Shown: positions 33,812-42,967 of the stretch, piece after piece
How the letters are laid out: every line of letters starts with the position of its first letter
Numbering within the stretch: position 1 is the stretch's first letter
Assembly: GCF_052048155.1 (NCBI RefSeq)
Contig: NZ_JBNAIK010000001.1
Location: 1 to 64,000 of the forward strand
DNA: 64,000 bases
From: HIMB114 sp052048155
GTDB taxonomy: Bacteria > Pseudomonadota > Alphaproteobacteria > Pelagibacterales > Pelagibacteraceae
Direction of reading: 5' to 3'
Translations under genes and position numbers: made by a program
The notes under the pieces: generated by a model
Told to the model about the DNA's origin: nothing
Databases searched by the model: none
The model's input: only the letters and a program-made list of their open reading frames with translations

Positions 33812-35486
33812 TGTTTACCTCTCCTGTTTTCTTATATTTTTTATCTATGATTGTCTGTGAAAAATAAGTGCCAACCGCAACAATTAATACACCAATCATA
33901 CCAAGTGCTGCACCAGGTCCTCGTCCAGCTGCTGTTTGCATGTATGAATAAATTCCATAAGCAAGTGGAGCATCAACTTCTGTTGAAACTAACATAATCG
34001 TAGCTGAAAGTTCTACAGTTGCAGTTGAGAAACTTGTAATAAACCCAGCTAGCAATCCTCCGGTCATTAAAGGTACTAATATTTTTCTAAAGATTGTTGT
34101 TTTTCTAGCTCCTAGTGACTCGGCAGATTCCTCTAAAAATTTACTAATTTGCATTAAGGCTGCATTGGCTGCTCTTAACGCATAAGGCAATCTTCTAACT
34201 GCTAATATTAAAACTATCATAAACCACCAACTTGCGAGTGGTTTTCCATCTAACGGGTTGTTAAATGAGTAGAATGTTCTTAAATATCCAATTCCTAATA
34301 CGAGTCCTGGAATAGCAAGTGCGCTCATCGCAATATAATCTAAAAGTTGTCTTCCCTTAACTTTTGTTCGAAGAACAATGTAAGAAATAAAGAATGCTAA
34401 AACGATATCGATGAATGCAGCTAGAGTGCAATACAGCATCGTATTTTTTATAAAAATACTATTTTCGAAAATAATATTTTTATAATGATCAATCGTATAA
34501 GCATCAGGAAGAACGCTGAATGACCAAATTGTTCCAAAAGATAAAAGTGTTAATGCAATGTGAGGGGATAAAACTAAAAATAAAATCAGACCAACAACAG
34601 AATAGGCTGTAATTTTTTGACGTGGTTTCATCTCTCTTTTAATCATTCCACCACCACCCTTTTGCAGCATTGAGTAATCTTTTCCACCAAGAGCCATTTT
34701 TGCAACCCAAACTGCAAGAATTGAAGTGACAACTAAAATAACTGCAATGACATAACCCATCGGATCATTAATCCCTATTGATGAGATTCTAAGATAGGCC
34801 TGAGGTGCTAACATATTATTAATATCCAAAAGTAATGGTGTTCCAAGATCATCGAAAACTTTTAAAAATACTAAACTCGCACCAGCAATATAACCAGGCA
34901 TTGAAAGCGGAAGAACTATTCTTTTAAATAAACCAAAGCCTTTTGAGCCTAAACTTTGTGCTGACTCTTCCATCGAGCGATCAATGTTATTTAAGCTGGT
35001 GATTAAATTGATAAGTATAAAAGGAAAATAATGAACAGACTCTACAAAAATAACTCCATTCAATCCTTCCATGAAAGGAATTTTAAATCCGAAATATTGA
35101 TCTAATAATAAATTAACTGAACCATTCGTTCCAAAAAACAACTTCATTGCAACCGCACCTACAAATGGTGGCATAATTAGAGGAATAAAACCTAAACTTT
35201 GAATAATTACTGAACCCTTAAAATTAAATCGTGACGTAAAATAAGCAAGCGGGAGTGCAAAAACTGAAGCTAATACCACTGACATCGCTGCTACATAAAA
35301 AGAATTATAAAAAGACTCGATAAATAATTGGTTCTTAAAAAAATCTGAAAAATTAACTAAAGTAAAACTTCCGTTTACATCTAAAAAAGAAACATAAAAA
35401 ACTTGTGCAATTGGAATAACTAAAAATAATAATAAGAATACTCCAATGATAAGAGAAGTAGAATTTAAAAAAAGATTTTTAAACAT
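33804..35486 (-). CDS. ABC importer permease, two fused TM domains
   Basis: An inner-membrane protein of 560 residues with about 12 membrane segments in two halves. Each half has an EAA loop that contacts the ATPase: EESAQSLGSKGFGLFKRIVLP in the first and EESAESLGARKTTIFRKILVP in the second. Fused permeases of this size are typical of the FbpB/PhnU-type systems. I place the start at ATG 35486. An upstream in-frame TTG at 35498 lies inside the terminator stem and is unlikely. Confidence 0.88.
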   Translation of the reverse strand: MFKNLFLNSTSLIIGVFLLLFLVIPIAQVFYVSFLDVNGSFTLVNFSDFFKNQLFIESFYNSFYVAAMSVVLASVFALPLAYFTSRFNFKGSVIIQSLGFIPLIMPPFVGAVAMKLFFGTNGSVNLLLDQYFGFKIPFMEGLNGVIFVESVHYFPFILINLITSLNNIDRSMEESAQSLGSKGFGLFKRIVLPLSMPGYIAGASLVFLKVFDDLGTPLLLDINNMLAPQAYLRISSIGINDPMGYVIAVILVVTSILAVWVAKMALGGKDYSMLQKGGGGMIKREMKPRQKITAYSVVGLILFLVLSPHIALTLLSFGTIWSFSVLPDAYTIDHYKNIIFENSIFIKNTMLYCTLAAFIDIVLAFFISYIVLRTKVKGRQLLDYIAMSALAIPGLVLGIGYLRTFYSFNNPLDGKPLASWWFMIVLILAVRRLPYALRAANAALMQISKFLEESAESLGARKTTIFRKILVPLMTGGLLAGFITSFSTATVELSATIMLVSTEVDAPLAYGIYSYMQTAAGRGPGAALGMIGVLIVAVGTYFSQTIIDKKYKKTGEVNNG

Positions 35487-35495
35487 AATTAAAAA

Positions 35496-35525
35496 CAAGC
35501 CCCTTAAAAATTTTTAAGGGGCTTG
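35496..35525 (-). terminator. Perfect 15-bp palindrome between binding-protein and permease genes
   Basis: The arms CAAGCCCCTTAAAAA and TTTTTAAGGGGCTTG are exact complements, followed on the minus strand by TTTTTAATT. It lies 12 bases after the binding-protein stop and 9 bases before the permease ATG. A leaky terminator here would make much more binding protein than permease, a known arrangement in ABC import operons. Confidence 0.85.
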
Positions 35526-35537
35526 TAATTTAATGAA

Positions 35538-36863
35538 TTATAAAAGCTTTAAAGCTTGTTCAGCTTTTTTCTTTGCAGCAGAATAATTTGCTACAACAGC
35601 TTTGTCCCATCCAGCTTCAACTTCAGCCTGTCTAGTTCCAGCGTATTTTTCAATATCTTTAGCTTTCTTTCTTTTTTTCTTAAAGATTTTGTTAAATTCC
35701 GCATCGTTAGCTTTAGCTTCACTAATTGGATTTTTAGCAATTAAAGCTCTTGCTTCTTTAATTAAAGCGCTAGCCTTTGAGTTGCTTTTCTTTTTTAAAG
35801 CTGCTTCTGCTTTGTAAATTGCTGACATTGCATCTCTAAGTTCATCCAGTCTGTATGTGATCATCACATCAAACATTGAGTTGATCAAATTATATCTACT
35901 CTTTGATAGATCAACATCAAACTTAACTGCTGCTCCAATTGATTTATCCTTGAAAGGATTTGGAAAACCTTTTGGCGCTTTTGAGTAAGTATTTGGATTC
36001 ACTGGAAGTCTTCTTATTTTCGGATCTAAAAGAGTTTCTTGTCCTTTAGTCGATAATAAGAAGTCGATGAACAACTGTGCATTCTTTTTGTTTGGTGCAT
36101 TATTAATGATACCAATGTTTGCAGGCACTAAAGTAGAAACTTTTGGATAAACAAAGTCTACTGGGAACCCACTACCAATTGATGATAAACCAAAGAAGTC
36201 AATCACGATACCAACTCCAAAATCACCACTGTTGACACCATCTGGAACACCAAAGCTTCTTGCTGTAACTGTTTTAAAGTTTGCAGCCATTTCTTTTGAT
36301 AATGCCCATCCTTTATCAAAACCTACACCTTGTAACCAAGTTTCAACTGTTAAATGGGTAGTACCTGATCTTGATGGTGCACTCATTCCAACATGACCAA
36401 AATATACTGGATTAGTTAAGTCTGACCATTGTTGAGGTGCAGGCAATTTATTTGCCTTAAGATATCTTGTATTCCACATGATACCGTATCCAGCTGCAGC
36501 AAATCCAGTGTAAAAACCATCTGGATCATTAACAGGGTAAGATCCTACTTTTGAAGGAATGCCCTTTGCTTTAGAAGTATACTTTTGAAGTAAACCATCA
36601 CCTTTTAATACTTCAAATGCATCTGGTGCAGATGCCCAGAATAAATCTGTTGTATTATTAGATTTAGTTTCCTGGATATATTTAATTCCAGCTGTTGTCT
36701 TTTTTCCAACTATCTCAACTTTGATATTTGGATATTTTTTTTCAAATGCTGCTTTAAATTTACCTGATAAATCTTTTGGAAATGAAGTTACAATCGTAAC
36801 AGTGTTTGCAAAAGCCGAAGTGGCAAATAAGAAAGCAACGATAAATGAAAGTATTTTTTTCAC
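35538..36863 (-). CDS. Periplasmic binding protein of the ABC importer
   Basis: A 441-residue secreted protein (signal peptide 1-19, ending AFA) of the FbpA/AfuA-like family (COG1840 type). Motifs are VTIVTSFPKDLSGKF, DLFWASAPDAFE, GYGIMWNTRYL and SRSGTTHLTVE. The tandem Tyr that bind iron in FbpA are absent; this region reads GIVIDFFGLSS, which favours an organic or phosphorylated ligand. Residues about 340-441 are an extra Lys/Ala-rich helical extension. The start is GTG with the ribosome site GGGGGA within a repeated 11-mer. Confidence 0.85.
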   Translation of the reverse strand: MKKILSFIVAFLFATSAFANTVTIVTSFPKDLSGKFKAAFEKKYPNIKVEIVGKKTTAGIKYIQETKSNNTTDLFWASAPDAFEVLKGDGLLQKYTSKAKGIPSKVGSYPVNDPDGFYTGFAAAGYGIMWNTRYLKANKLPAPQQWSDLTNPVYFGHVGMSAPSRSGTTHLTVETWLQGVGFDKGWALSKEMAANFKTVTARSFGVPDGVNSGDFGVGIVIDFFGLSSIGSGFPVDFVYPKVSTLVPANIGIINNAPNKKNAQLFIDFLLSTKGQETLLDPKIRRLPVNPNTYSKAPKGFPNPFKDKSIGAAVKFDVDLSKSRYNLINSMFDVMITYRLDELRDAMSAIYKAEAALKKKSNSKASALIKEARALIAKNPISEAKANDAEFNKIFKKKRKKAKDIEKYAGTRQAEVEAGWDKAVVANYSAAKKKAEQALKLL

Positions 36864-37002
36864 TCTGTCCCCCTTTTAATTTTTTTCAGGAAAACTAACT
36901 GAAATAAACTTTTAATACAAATGTAATATAACCTTAATATTCGCGCGTTATTCACAACCTCTGCCTGAAATCACTCTGTCCCAACTGAGAATTTCGGGCA
37001 GG
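36861..37002 (-). promoter_or_regulatory. Upstream region of the binding-protein gene: hairpin and repeated 11-mer
   Basis: On the minus strand the sequence GGGACAGAGTG occurs twice: at 36861-36871, where it contains the ribosome site and GTG start, and at 36972-36982. The second copy is the loop of an 11-bp hairpin (36961-36971 with 36991-37001, one G-T pair). A TATATT element near 36920 could be a -10 box, which would put the hairpin upstream of the transcription start. It may equally terminate the photolyase-like gene, though no T-run follows. Confidence 0.45.
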
Positions 37003-37012
37003 CTATGTGAGT

Positions 37013-38158
37013 TTAGGATATTTGACTAATAATCTTTGGAATAAAATTTTTGAAATTAAAAAAGCCCTTTTTACAATAAGAATTTGTTATTTGATCAAGT
37101 CTTCGGTAAAGAAAATTAAGTTTAATTTGATTTTGATTCAAATAACCAAGATTTTCTCCAACGTTTGGATATAGCGCAATTTTGTCTGACAAATCTAAGT
37201 TATGCAAATATGAGATATCTCGGACTTCAACTTCTATATGATCTTTTAATCTATCTTGCTGATCATGAATAAGATCTGATTTAAATTTTATTAATTCATC
37301 ATCAAGCTCGATAGATCGTGTAAGATTAGTATTCTGCAACAACATGATTTTTTTAAATTTATGATCTTGAAAATCAGAACTTTCAAAACAAAGTTGGTTA
37401 TCAAAAATTAAAAGGGTTTGATTCTCTGTAATATTACTATTAGTAAAATCTGGATCAATTTGAACGTATTCTTTATCAGATACAATTGGTATAGCATTTT
37501 CATTAAGTTTAACTTTGTCATATCTTCCATTTGTAAATTTTTTAATATTCCATTCCTGAGCAACATAGTTTTTACCCTTAGTTTGAATACCAGCAGTCCA
37601 TCTCCATGACAGTGTATTAGATGCTGGGTCTCCATCTTTTAGATATTTCATAAAAAATTCAGCACCAAGTTGCCATGGTAAATCTAATGTAAAAATCCAA
37701 ATCGATGAGAACCACATTCTAGTGTGATTGTGTAAATAACCTGTTTCTTTAAGCTCATTCACCCAATCATTAAAACAATCAATATCTGTATTACCATTAA
37801 CAGCAGCTTTTAAATTTTTATCACTTTCAAAATCAACTTTGAGATATTTAAGGTCATTAATAAAATCAGTCCAAACACTAGGTCTACGCTCTAACCACCC
37901 TTTCCAATACGTCCTCCACAATACTTCTTGGATAAACTTTTCTATTTTTGAAAAAGAATATTGTTTTAAACTTTGTTTAATAATTTCATTCTCACTTAAT
38001 ATTCCGTGAGTGACATAAGGAGATAAACAAGAAGTATTGGTTCTTTTCTCAGGTCCAAAATCAAAATTACGATCCCTTGCATATAACCCTAAATGATTTT
38101 CAACAAAGGATTGAAGTTGTTCTAATGCTTTAGATCTTGAAGGATGAAATTGAATCAT
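37013..38158 (-). CDS. Photolyase-like protein with FAD domain first (permuted)
   Basis: A 381-residue protein. Residues 1 to about 215 are the photolyase/cryptochrome FAD domain: TSCLSPYVTHGILS (42-55), EVLWRTYWKGWLE, LHNHTRMWFSS (142-152), DGDPASNTLSWRWTAG (175-190) and IKKFTNGRYD. There is no antenna domain in front. Residues about 245-381 look like an alpha/beta domain instead (strands TLLIFDN, KIMLLQN, VEVRDIS, KIALYPN), as if the antenna half had moved to the C-terminus. FAD-binding residues are kept. DNA repair or light sensing is possible. The adjacent gene at 38352 is a full-length relative. Confidence 0.8.
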   Translation of the reverse strand: MIQFHPSRSKALEQLQSFVENHLGLYARDRNFDFGPEKRTNTSCLSPYVTHGILSENEIIKQSLKQYSFSKIEKFIQEVLWRTYWKGWLERRPSVWTDFINDLKYLKVDFESDKNLKAAVNGNTDIDCFNDWVNELKETGYLHNHTRMWFSSIWIFTLDLPWQLGAEFFMKYLKDGDPASNTLSWRWTAGIQTKGKNYVAQEWNIKKFTNGRYDKVKLNENAIPIVSDKEYVQIDPDFTNSNITENQTLLIFDNQLCFESSDFQDHKFKKIMLLQNTNLTRSIELDDELIKFKSDLIHDQQDRLKDHIEVEVRDISYLHNLDLSDKIALYPNVGENLGYLNQNQIKLNFLYRRLDQITNSYCKKGFFNFKNFIPKIISQIS

Positions 38159-38178
38159 AATTTGTTTATAAAGGTTTT

Positions 38179-38346
38179 ATGAAAAGACACAAAAAAGAAT
38201 TAATTGGATTATATGTTATTTTAACAACAATCTCGACCATTCTGACTTTAACAAAAAATCAAAATACATGGTTAGTGTTTTTACCTTTTTTTATTGCAGG
38301 CTTTGGACTGTTTCACGTTTTGTCTGAAAATAAGAACAAAGATTAA
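38179..38346 (+). CDS. Small two-segment membrane protein (55 aa)
   Basis: A 55-codon frame with an AAGG ribosome site four bases upstream. Two hydrophobic segments (LIGLYVILTTISTILTL and WLVFLPFFIAGFGLFHVL) are flanked by basic residues. It ends five bases before the photolyase gene, so it is probably its co-transcribed partner. Function is unknown. Confidence 0.6.
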   Translation: MKRHKKELIGLYVILTTISTILTLTKNQNTWLVFLPFFIAGFGLFHVLSENKNKD

Positions 38347-38351
38347 TTATC

Positions 38352-39806
38352 ATGAAAAAAATATTATGGTTCAGACACGATCTGAGAGTTGAAGATAATC
38401 TTGCTTTTAATGCAGCATGCAAGGATGGAGAGGTATTGCCAGTATTTATTTATGATCAAAATTATTGGGAGCTAGAAACCTCAAGCTCTTATCATCTTAA
38501 ATTTACTCAAGATTCTCTAGAGGAATTAAACCAAAATTTCAAAGATCAATTTAATTCTAATATTCATATCTATTATGGAAATACATTAAAAGTTTTAGAT
38601 GAATTAATTAATAAATATAAATTTGAAGAAATCTATTCTAATCAAATCTTTCGTAATCAATACATTTTAGATTTGGATCAAAAATGTAAAAATTTATTTA
38701 AAGAAAAAAATATACTCTGGCAACAAGAGCAGCAATTTGGAATTCAGTTGGAAAATAGAAAGCGTAACTTTTGGTCTTCACAATGGAATAATTTTATAGA
38801 TCTTAATCCAGTCAAAGCTCAAATTAACTGTAAATTTTTAAAAGTTGATACTCCATCATTTGATAAAATTAAAACTAAAGAAATTGATGGAACCAACATA
38901 CAAAAAGGTGGAAGAAAACAGGCGCTGTCGTTATTACAAAGTTTTTTAGAGCAGCGTTCTGAAAATTATCAAAAAGAAATGTCTTCACCTGTTACTGGTG
39001 AAGTTGCTTGTTCAAGGTTATCCCCTCACATTACATATGGCACCATCTCTTTAAGAGAAATTAATTTTGCCATTACGAGTGCTAAAAAAGAAAATATGTC
39101 ATTTAACAAGGTAAAATCATTACGCTCTTTTAGAAGCAGATTAGCTTGGCACTGTCATTTTATTCAAAAAATTTATGATGAACCTGAAATTGAATGGCAA
39201 AATATGAACCGTGCTTATGATGGACTTAGAGAAAATTCATTTAATGAGGAATATCATCATGCATGGAAAATAGGTTTGACAGGATATCCGTTTGTTGATG
39301 CATGTATGCGATATTTAAAAGCAAATGGTTGGATAAATTTTAGAATGAGAGCGATGCTTGTATCCTTTGCGTCTTACCAGCTTTGGTTGGATTGGAAGAG
39401 AACAAGCAAACATATGGCACAATTATTTACAGATTATGAACCTGGTATTCATTATTCTCAATTTCAGATGCAATCTGGTACAACAGGTATCAACACTATT
39501 AGAATTTATAATCCTATCAAACAATCTACAGATCAAGATCCTAATGGATCGTTTATAAAAAAATGGGTTCCAGAATTACAAAACGTTCCTGATAAACTTG
39601 TTCATGAACCATGGAAATTAACTTACCTTGAGCAAAAGGACTTGGATTTAGAAATTGGAAAACATTATCCTCATCCCATTGTTGATCACCATTCATCATC
39701 TAAAATTGCAAGAGATAAAATTTGGCAAATTAAAAAAACAGATGAAGCTAAATTTAATGCTCAAAAAATCTTACGAAAACATGCAAGTGCAAAAGGCAGA
39801 AGGTAA
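38352..39806 (+). CDS. Cryptochrome/DNA photolyase family protein
   Basis: A 484-residue flavoprotein. The N-terminal antenna domain (about 1-170) begins ILWFRHDLRVEDN. The FAD domain includes SRLSPHITYGTISLRE, RSRLAWHCHF, TGYPFVDACMRYLKANGW and NFRMRAMLVSF. Instead of the N-x-x-W-Q-W segment of E. coli PhrB it has PGIHYSQFQMQSGTTG and NTIRIYNPIKQ, found in a separate bacterial subgroup. CPD repair is the likeliest role, but a sensory cryptochrome cannot be excluded. It converges exactly on the ABC permease gene end. Confidence 0.85.
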   Translation: MKKILWFRHDLRVEDNLAFNAACKDGEVLPVFIYDQNYWELETSSSYHLKFTQDSLEELNQNFKDQFNSNIHIYYGNTLKVLDELINKYKFEEIYSNQIFRNQYILDLDQKCKNLFKEKNILWQQEQQFGIQLENRKRNFWSSQWNNFIDLNPVKAQINCKFLKVDTPSFDKIKTKEIDGTNIQKGGRKQALSLLQSFLEQRSENYQKEMSSPVTGEVACSRLSPHITYGTISLREINFAITSAKKENMSFNKVKSLRSFRSRLAWHCHFIQKIYDEPEIEWQNMNRAYDGLRENSFNEEYHHAWKIGLTGYPFVDACMRYLKANGWINFRMRAMLVSFASYQLWLDWKRTSKHMAQLFTDYEPGIHYSQFQMQSGTTGINTIRIYNPIKQSTDQDPNGSFIKKWVPELQNVPDKLVHEPWKLTYLEQKDLDLEIGKHYPHPIVDHHSSSKIARDKIWQIKKTDEAKFNAQKILRKHASAKGRR

Positions 39807-42299
39807 CTACTCATTTCTTACCATTGGATAAACGCTTGGTTTTAAGAAACGGTAAGTATTCACTAATATTAAAAATAAAGTTAACGCTCCAATAATGACA
39901 AGAACATTAAAGACTGGCATAAATTCAAGTTGCCAACCTAATCTAAAAATAGTCTGGATCACAAACTCTGATGTAAATATTCCAAACAATCCTGCAATCA
40001 TAAATATGGAAAAATAGGTAATTAAAAACTCAATTAGATTTGCCTGAATTAACTTACCTGATCTTAGACCTAAAATTTTAAAAATTAAATTTTGATAAAT
40101 TCCAAGTCTTGCTTGAACAATCACAGCTGAAGCGATTACCATTAAACCAACAATTACGACTACGGAAGAAATAATGACCACAGCCATAAATATCTTGTTT
40201 ACAAGATCTGTTATTTTTCCAAGATAAGTTGCAACTTTAATTCCTGAAATATTTGGGAAATTTTGAACAAGCTTTGCTTCATTAATATATTTTTTATCTG
40301 AAAATTTTGCTGTAGCGATATATTCATGAGGTAATTGATTTGCAAACTTTGGGTTAATAATCATTGCAAAGTTGATAGATAAATCTCTGTAATCGACTTT
40401 TCTTAAACTGGTCACCACTCCAGTCATTTCTCTTCCATAAATTTTTAATGTCAGTTGATCATTTAAATTCACTCCAAAATTTCTTGCAACTTTTGCATCG
40501 AGTGAAATTTGTAACTGATCACTTTGTAGATCAAACCATTGTCCTTCAACAATTGGGTTATCTTCAGGTGGTGTATTGCTCCAAGAAATTCTTCTATCAC
40601 GCTCTAAGACCCAAAAACTGTCATTAGATGGTTTAATATAAGTAAGCGGATCAACACCATTAATTTTAGCAACAGAAGCTGGTGCAATAGGTACTGTCTC
40701 ATATTTTAAATTTGGATCTTGTTTACTAAGATAACTAATAAAATTGTCTTTTACGTCTTTTTGAATACTGACATAAAAGAAATCTGGTGCAATTTCAGGG
40801 ATAGATTTTTCTAGCTCCCTTTTAAAATTCGTCCCAACTAAAGTTAGCGTTAATAATAAAGTAGCACCAATTCCAAGGGATAAAACGGTAATGGGGAAAA
40901 TTGATCTATCTTGAATAATGTTTCTAACTGCAAATCTTAATGGCAACGAATGGAATGTTTTAAATTGTTTTAGAACGTAAATAATCGTCTTTGATAAAAG
41001 GTAAAAAACACCACAGAAAATAAAGAAAAATACGAAGTAAGTTGTCGTGTAATAAAGTTTATCTGAGCGTAATAAAAATATTCCCAAAAGAATAATAAGA
41101 CTAAATAAAATTAAAATAATATTTTTTGCTCCAAATTGAAAACGAGTGAGCTGAAAAACGTTTCTAAATAAACTTGTCGCTTTAATCTGTTCAATGGATG
41201 AGATAGTTGGAATACAAAAGATCACTACTACTAAAAAACCTGTCATTAAAATAAGCCCGTAATTAACGAAACTAAATTGGCTTTCTAAAGAAATTCCAAG
41301 ATTTGTAATGAAGTGATTAGCTTGAGGAATAATTAATAAAGACATCACATAAGCAAGTGAAGTAATTAAAAATAACAGCAATAAAATTTCGATGTAAAAG
41401 ATTTGTTTAATATTTTGTGATTTAAAGCCAATCGACTTCATAATAGCGATACTGGTATTTTTTTGGTTAATAAAAGAGATCAACGTATTTGAGATTCCAA
41501 TTCCCGCAATCAACATAGCGCTTATTGAAACTAAAGATAAAAACTCAGAAAAATTTGAGATTAAACGCTTTAAATTATTTGCTGCATTTTCTGGCAGCCT
41601 AATTTTATAAGTTGGAAATTGTTTTAACTTTTCGTAAACAAATTCTAAAACATCCTTGTTTGGTGCTTTAACTTTGTATTCATAGTTTACAAAGCTTCCA
41701 ATTGAAGTCACATTTAACTTTTCAAATGCACGGTTACTGACGATAGCAAAATCTCCAAATAAAAGTGCGCGTCCTAGGTCTGGAACCGTCTCAACATAAC
41801 CAACGACTTTAAATGGTGCTTGTTTAACATAAACCGTATCATTAACTTTTAAATTTAATGTTTCATAAATTTTACGATTAACCACGATGGTATTATCTTC
41901 AGATTGCAATCTTTGCATTGCATTTTCTGGTTTAGAAAACACTTTTCCGTATAGTGGATATTGATCATCAACTGCTTTAAGCCTGATAAAAAAAGCATTG
42001 GTATCATCAGTTAACGATCCCGTTAACATCGTTGAAAATTCAATGGTTGATGAGACTGTACTTTTATCTTTTAATTCATTTAAAAAGTTTTGATCAATTT
42101 GCTTGGTTCTTGTATCAACTTCAAAATCACCACCTAGTAAAACTTTTGCATTATTTTGAAGTTCCTTTTTTAATCCAGTTTCTAAATTAATGATTAAACT
42201 TAAAATAAATAAACTAATAAATAATGTGACAATGATGGAAAAAAGTTTCTTATAACTTCTTGATAAATCTCTTAAGGCATAAGAAAATTGATTGATCAT
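39807..42299 (-). CDS. ybbP: YbbP-like FtsX/MacB-type ABC permease
   Basis: An 830-residue inner-membrane protein. One N-terminal membrane segment is followed by a large periplasmic domain, three segments with an FtsX core (about 255-370), a further central pair, a second periplasmic domain, and a last FtsX core (about 705-825). The size and two-core layout match YbbP. It overlaps the ATPase gene by four bases. With YbbA it probably moves a lipid or lipophilic compound out of the inner membrane. The adjacent tesA supports a lipid link. Confidence 0.85.
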   Translation of the reverse strand: MINQFSYALRDLSRSYKKLFSIIVTLFISLFILSLIINLETGLKKELQNNAKVLLGGDFEVDTRTKQIDQNFLNELKDKSTVSSTIEFSTMLTGSLTDDTNAFFIRLKAVDDQYPLYGKVFSKPENAMQRLQSEDNTIVVNRKIYETLNLKVNDTVYVKQAPFKVVGYVETVPDLGRALLFGDFAIVSNRAFEKLNVTSIGSFVNYEYKVKAPNKDVLEFVYEKLKQFPTYKIRLPENAANNLKRLISNFSEFLSLVSISAMLIAGIGISNTLISFINQKNTSIAIMKSIGFKSQNIKQIFYIEILLLLFLITSLAYVMSLLIIPQANHFITNLGISLESQFSFVNYGLILMTGFLVVVIFCIPTISSIEQIKATSLFRNVFQLTRFQFGAKNIILILFSLIILLGIFLLRSDKLYYTTTYFVFFFIFCGVFYLLSKTIIYVLKQFKTFHSLPLRFAVRNIIQDRSIFPITVLSLGIGATLLLTLTLVGTNFKRELEKSIPEIAPDFFYVSIQKDVKDNFISYLSKQDPNLKYETVPIAPASVAKINGVDPLTYIKPSNDSFWVLERDRRISWSNTPPEDNPIVEGQWFDLQSDQLQISLDAKVARNFGVNLNDQLTLKIYGREMTGVVTSLRKVDYRDLSINFAMIINPKFANQLPHEYIATAKFSDKKYINEAKLVQNFPNISGIKVATYLGKITDLVNKIFMAVVIISSVVVIVGLMVIASAVIVQARLGIYQNLIFKILGLRSGKLIQANLIEFLITYFSIFMIAGLFGIFTSEFVIQTIFRLGWQLEFMPVFNVLVIIGALTLFLILVNTYRFLKPSVYPMVRNE

Positions 42300-42967
42300 G
42301 AACTAACGATGGTACCGTCTTCAATTTTAATAATACGGTCGCACTTTTCTGCAAATTTAAGATCGTGAGTAACCAACACAAAACTAGACTGATTTTTATT
42401 TGCATATTCAAACAATAAATTTGAAATCATTTGAGAATTTTCGCTATCTAAATTTCCAGTTGGTTCATCAGCAAGTATAAGTTTTGGTTTTACTGCCATG
42501 GATCTTGCAATGGCAACACGCTGTTGTTCACCACCAGATAGTTGTGTTGGAAAATGATGTAGTCTATCTTTTAGACCGAATTGAACTAAAAGATCTTCTG
42601 CCTTTTGTTTTGAATCATCAATCCCATTTATCTCTAAAATCAAAGATACATTTTCAAGTGCAGTATAATTTGGAATTAAATAAAAAGACTGAAAAACAAT
42701 ACCAATTTTTTTCTTTCGAATATCAGCTAACTCATCCTCATTAAATGTTGAGATAGGTTGCTGATCAAAAATAATCTCTCCTGATGTGGGCTGTTCAAGT
42801 CCAGCCATCAACATGATTAAACTTGTTTTACCAGAACCACTTTTTCCAACGACTGCAACTTTTTCACCAGAGTTAATTTTTAAATCTATTCCTTTGATTA
42901 CTTCAACTGAGGTATTATAATTCTTATAATTTAGAGTAATTTGTTTTAATTCTAAAAGTGTGCTCAT
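42296..42967 (-). CDS. ybbA: YbbA-like ABC ATPase (LolD/MacB type)
   Basis: A 223-residue ATPase with Walker A GKSGSGKTS, Q-loop VFQSFYLIPNYTALENV, signature LSGGEQQR, Walker B LILADEPTGNLD and H-loop THD. The ADEPTGNLD block is specific for the LolD/MacB/FtsE group. Its start codon overlaps that of divergent tesA within CATG at 42965-42968, so each gene's leader lies inside the other gene. It partners the permease downstream. Confidence 0.9.
   Translation of the reverse strand: MSTLLELKQITLNYKNYNTSVEVIKGIDLKINSGEKVAVVGKSGSGKTSLIMLMAGLEQPTSGEIIFDQQPISTFNEDELADIRKKKIGIVFQSFYLIPNYTALENVSLILEINGIDDSKQKAEDLLVQFGLKDRLHHFPTQLSGGEQQRVAIARSMAVKPKLILADEPTGNLDSENSQMISNLLFEYANKNQSSFVLVTHDLKFAEKCDRIIKIEDGTIVSS

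Noticed and set aside
35486..35498. TTG at 35498 as start of the ABC permease
   Set aside because: It lies inside the terminator stem; the ATG at 35486 gives the natural N-terminus MFKNLFLN.
35538..36863. Ferric-iron binding protein (FbpA) annotation
   Set aside because: The tandem Tyr of FbpA is missing and a HAD phosphatase is in the operon, so iron is not supported.
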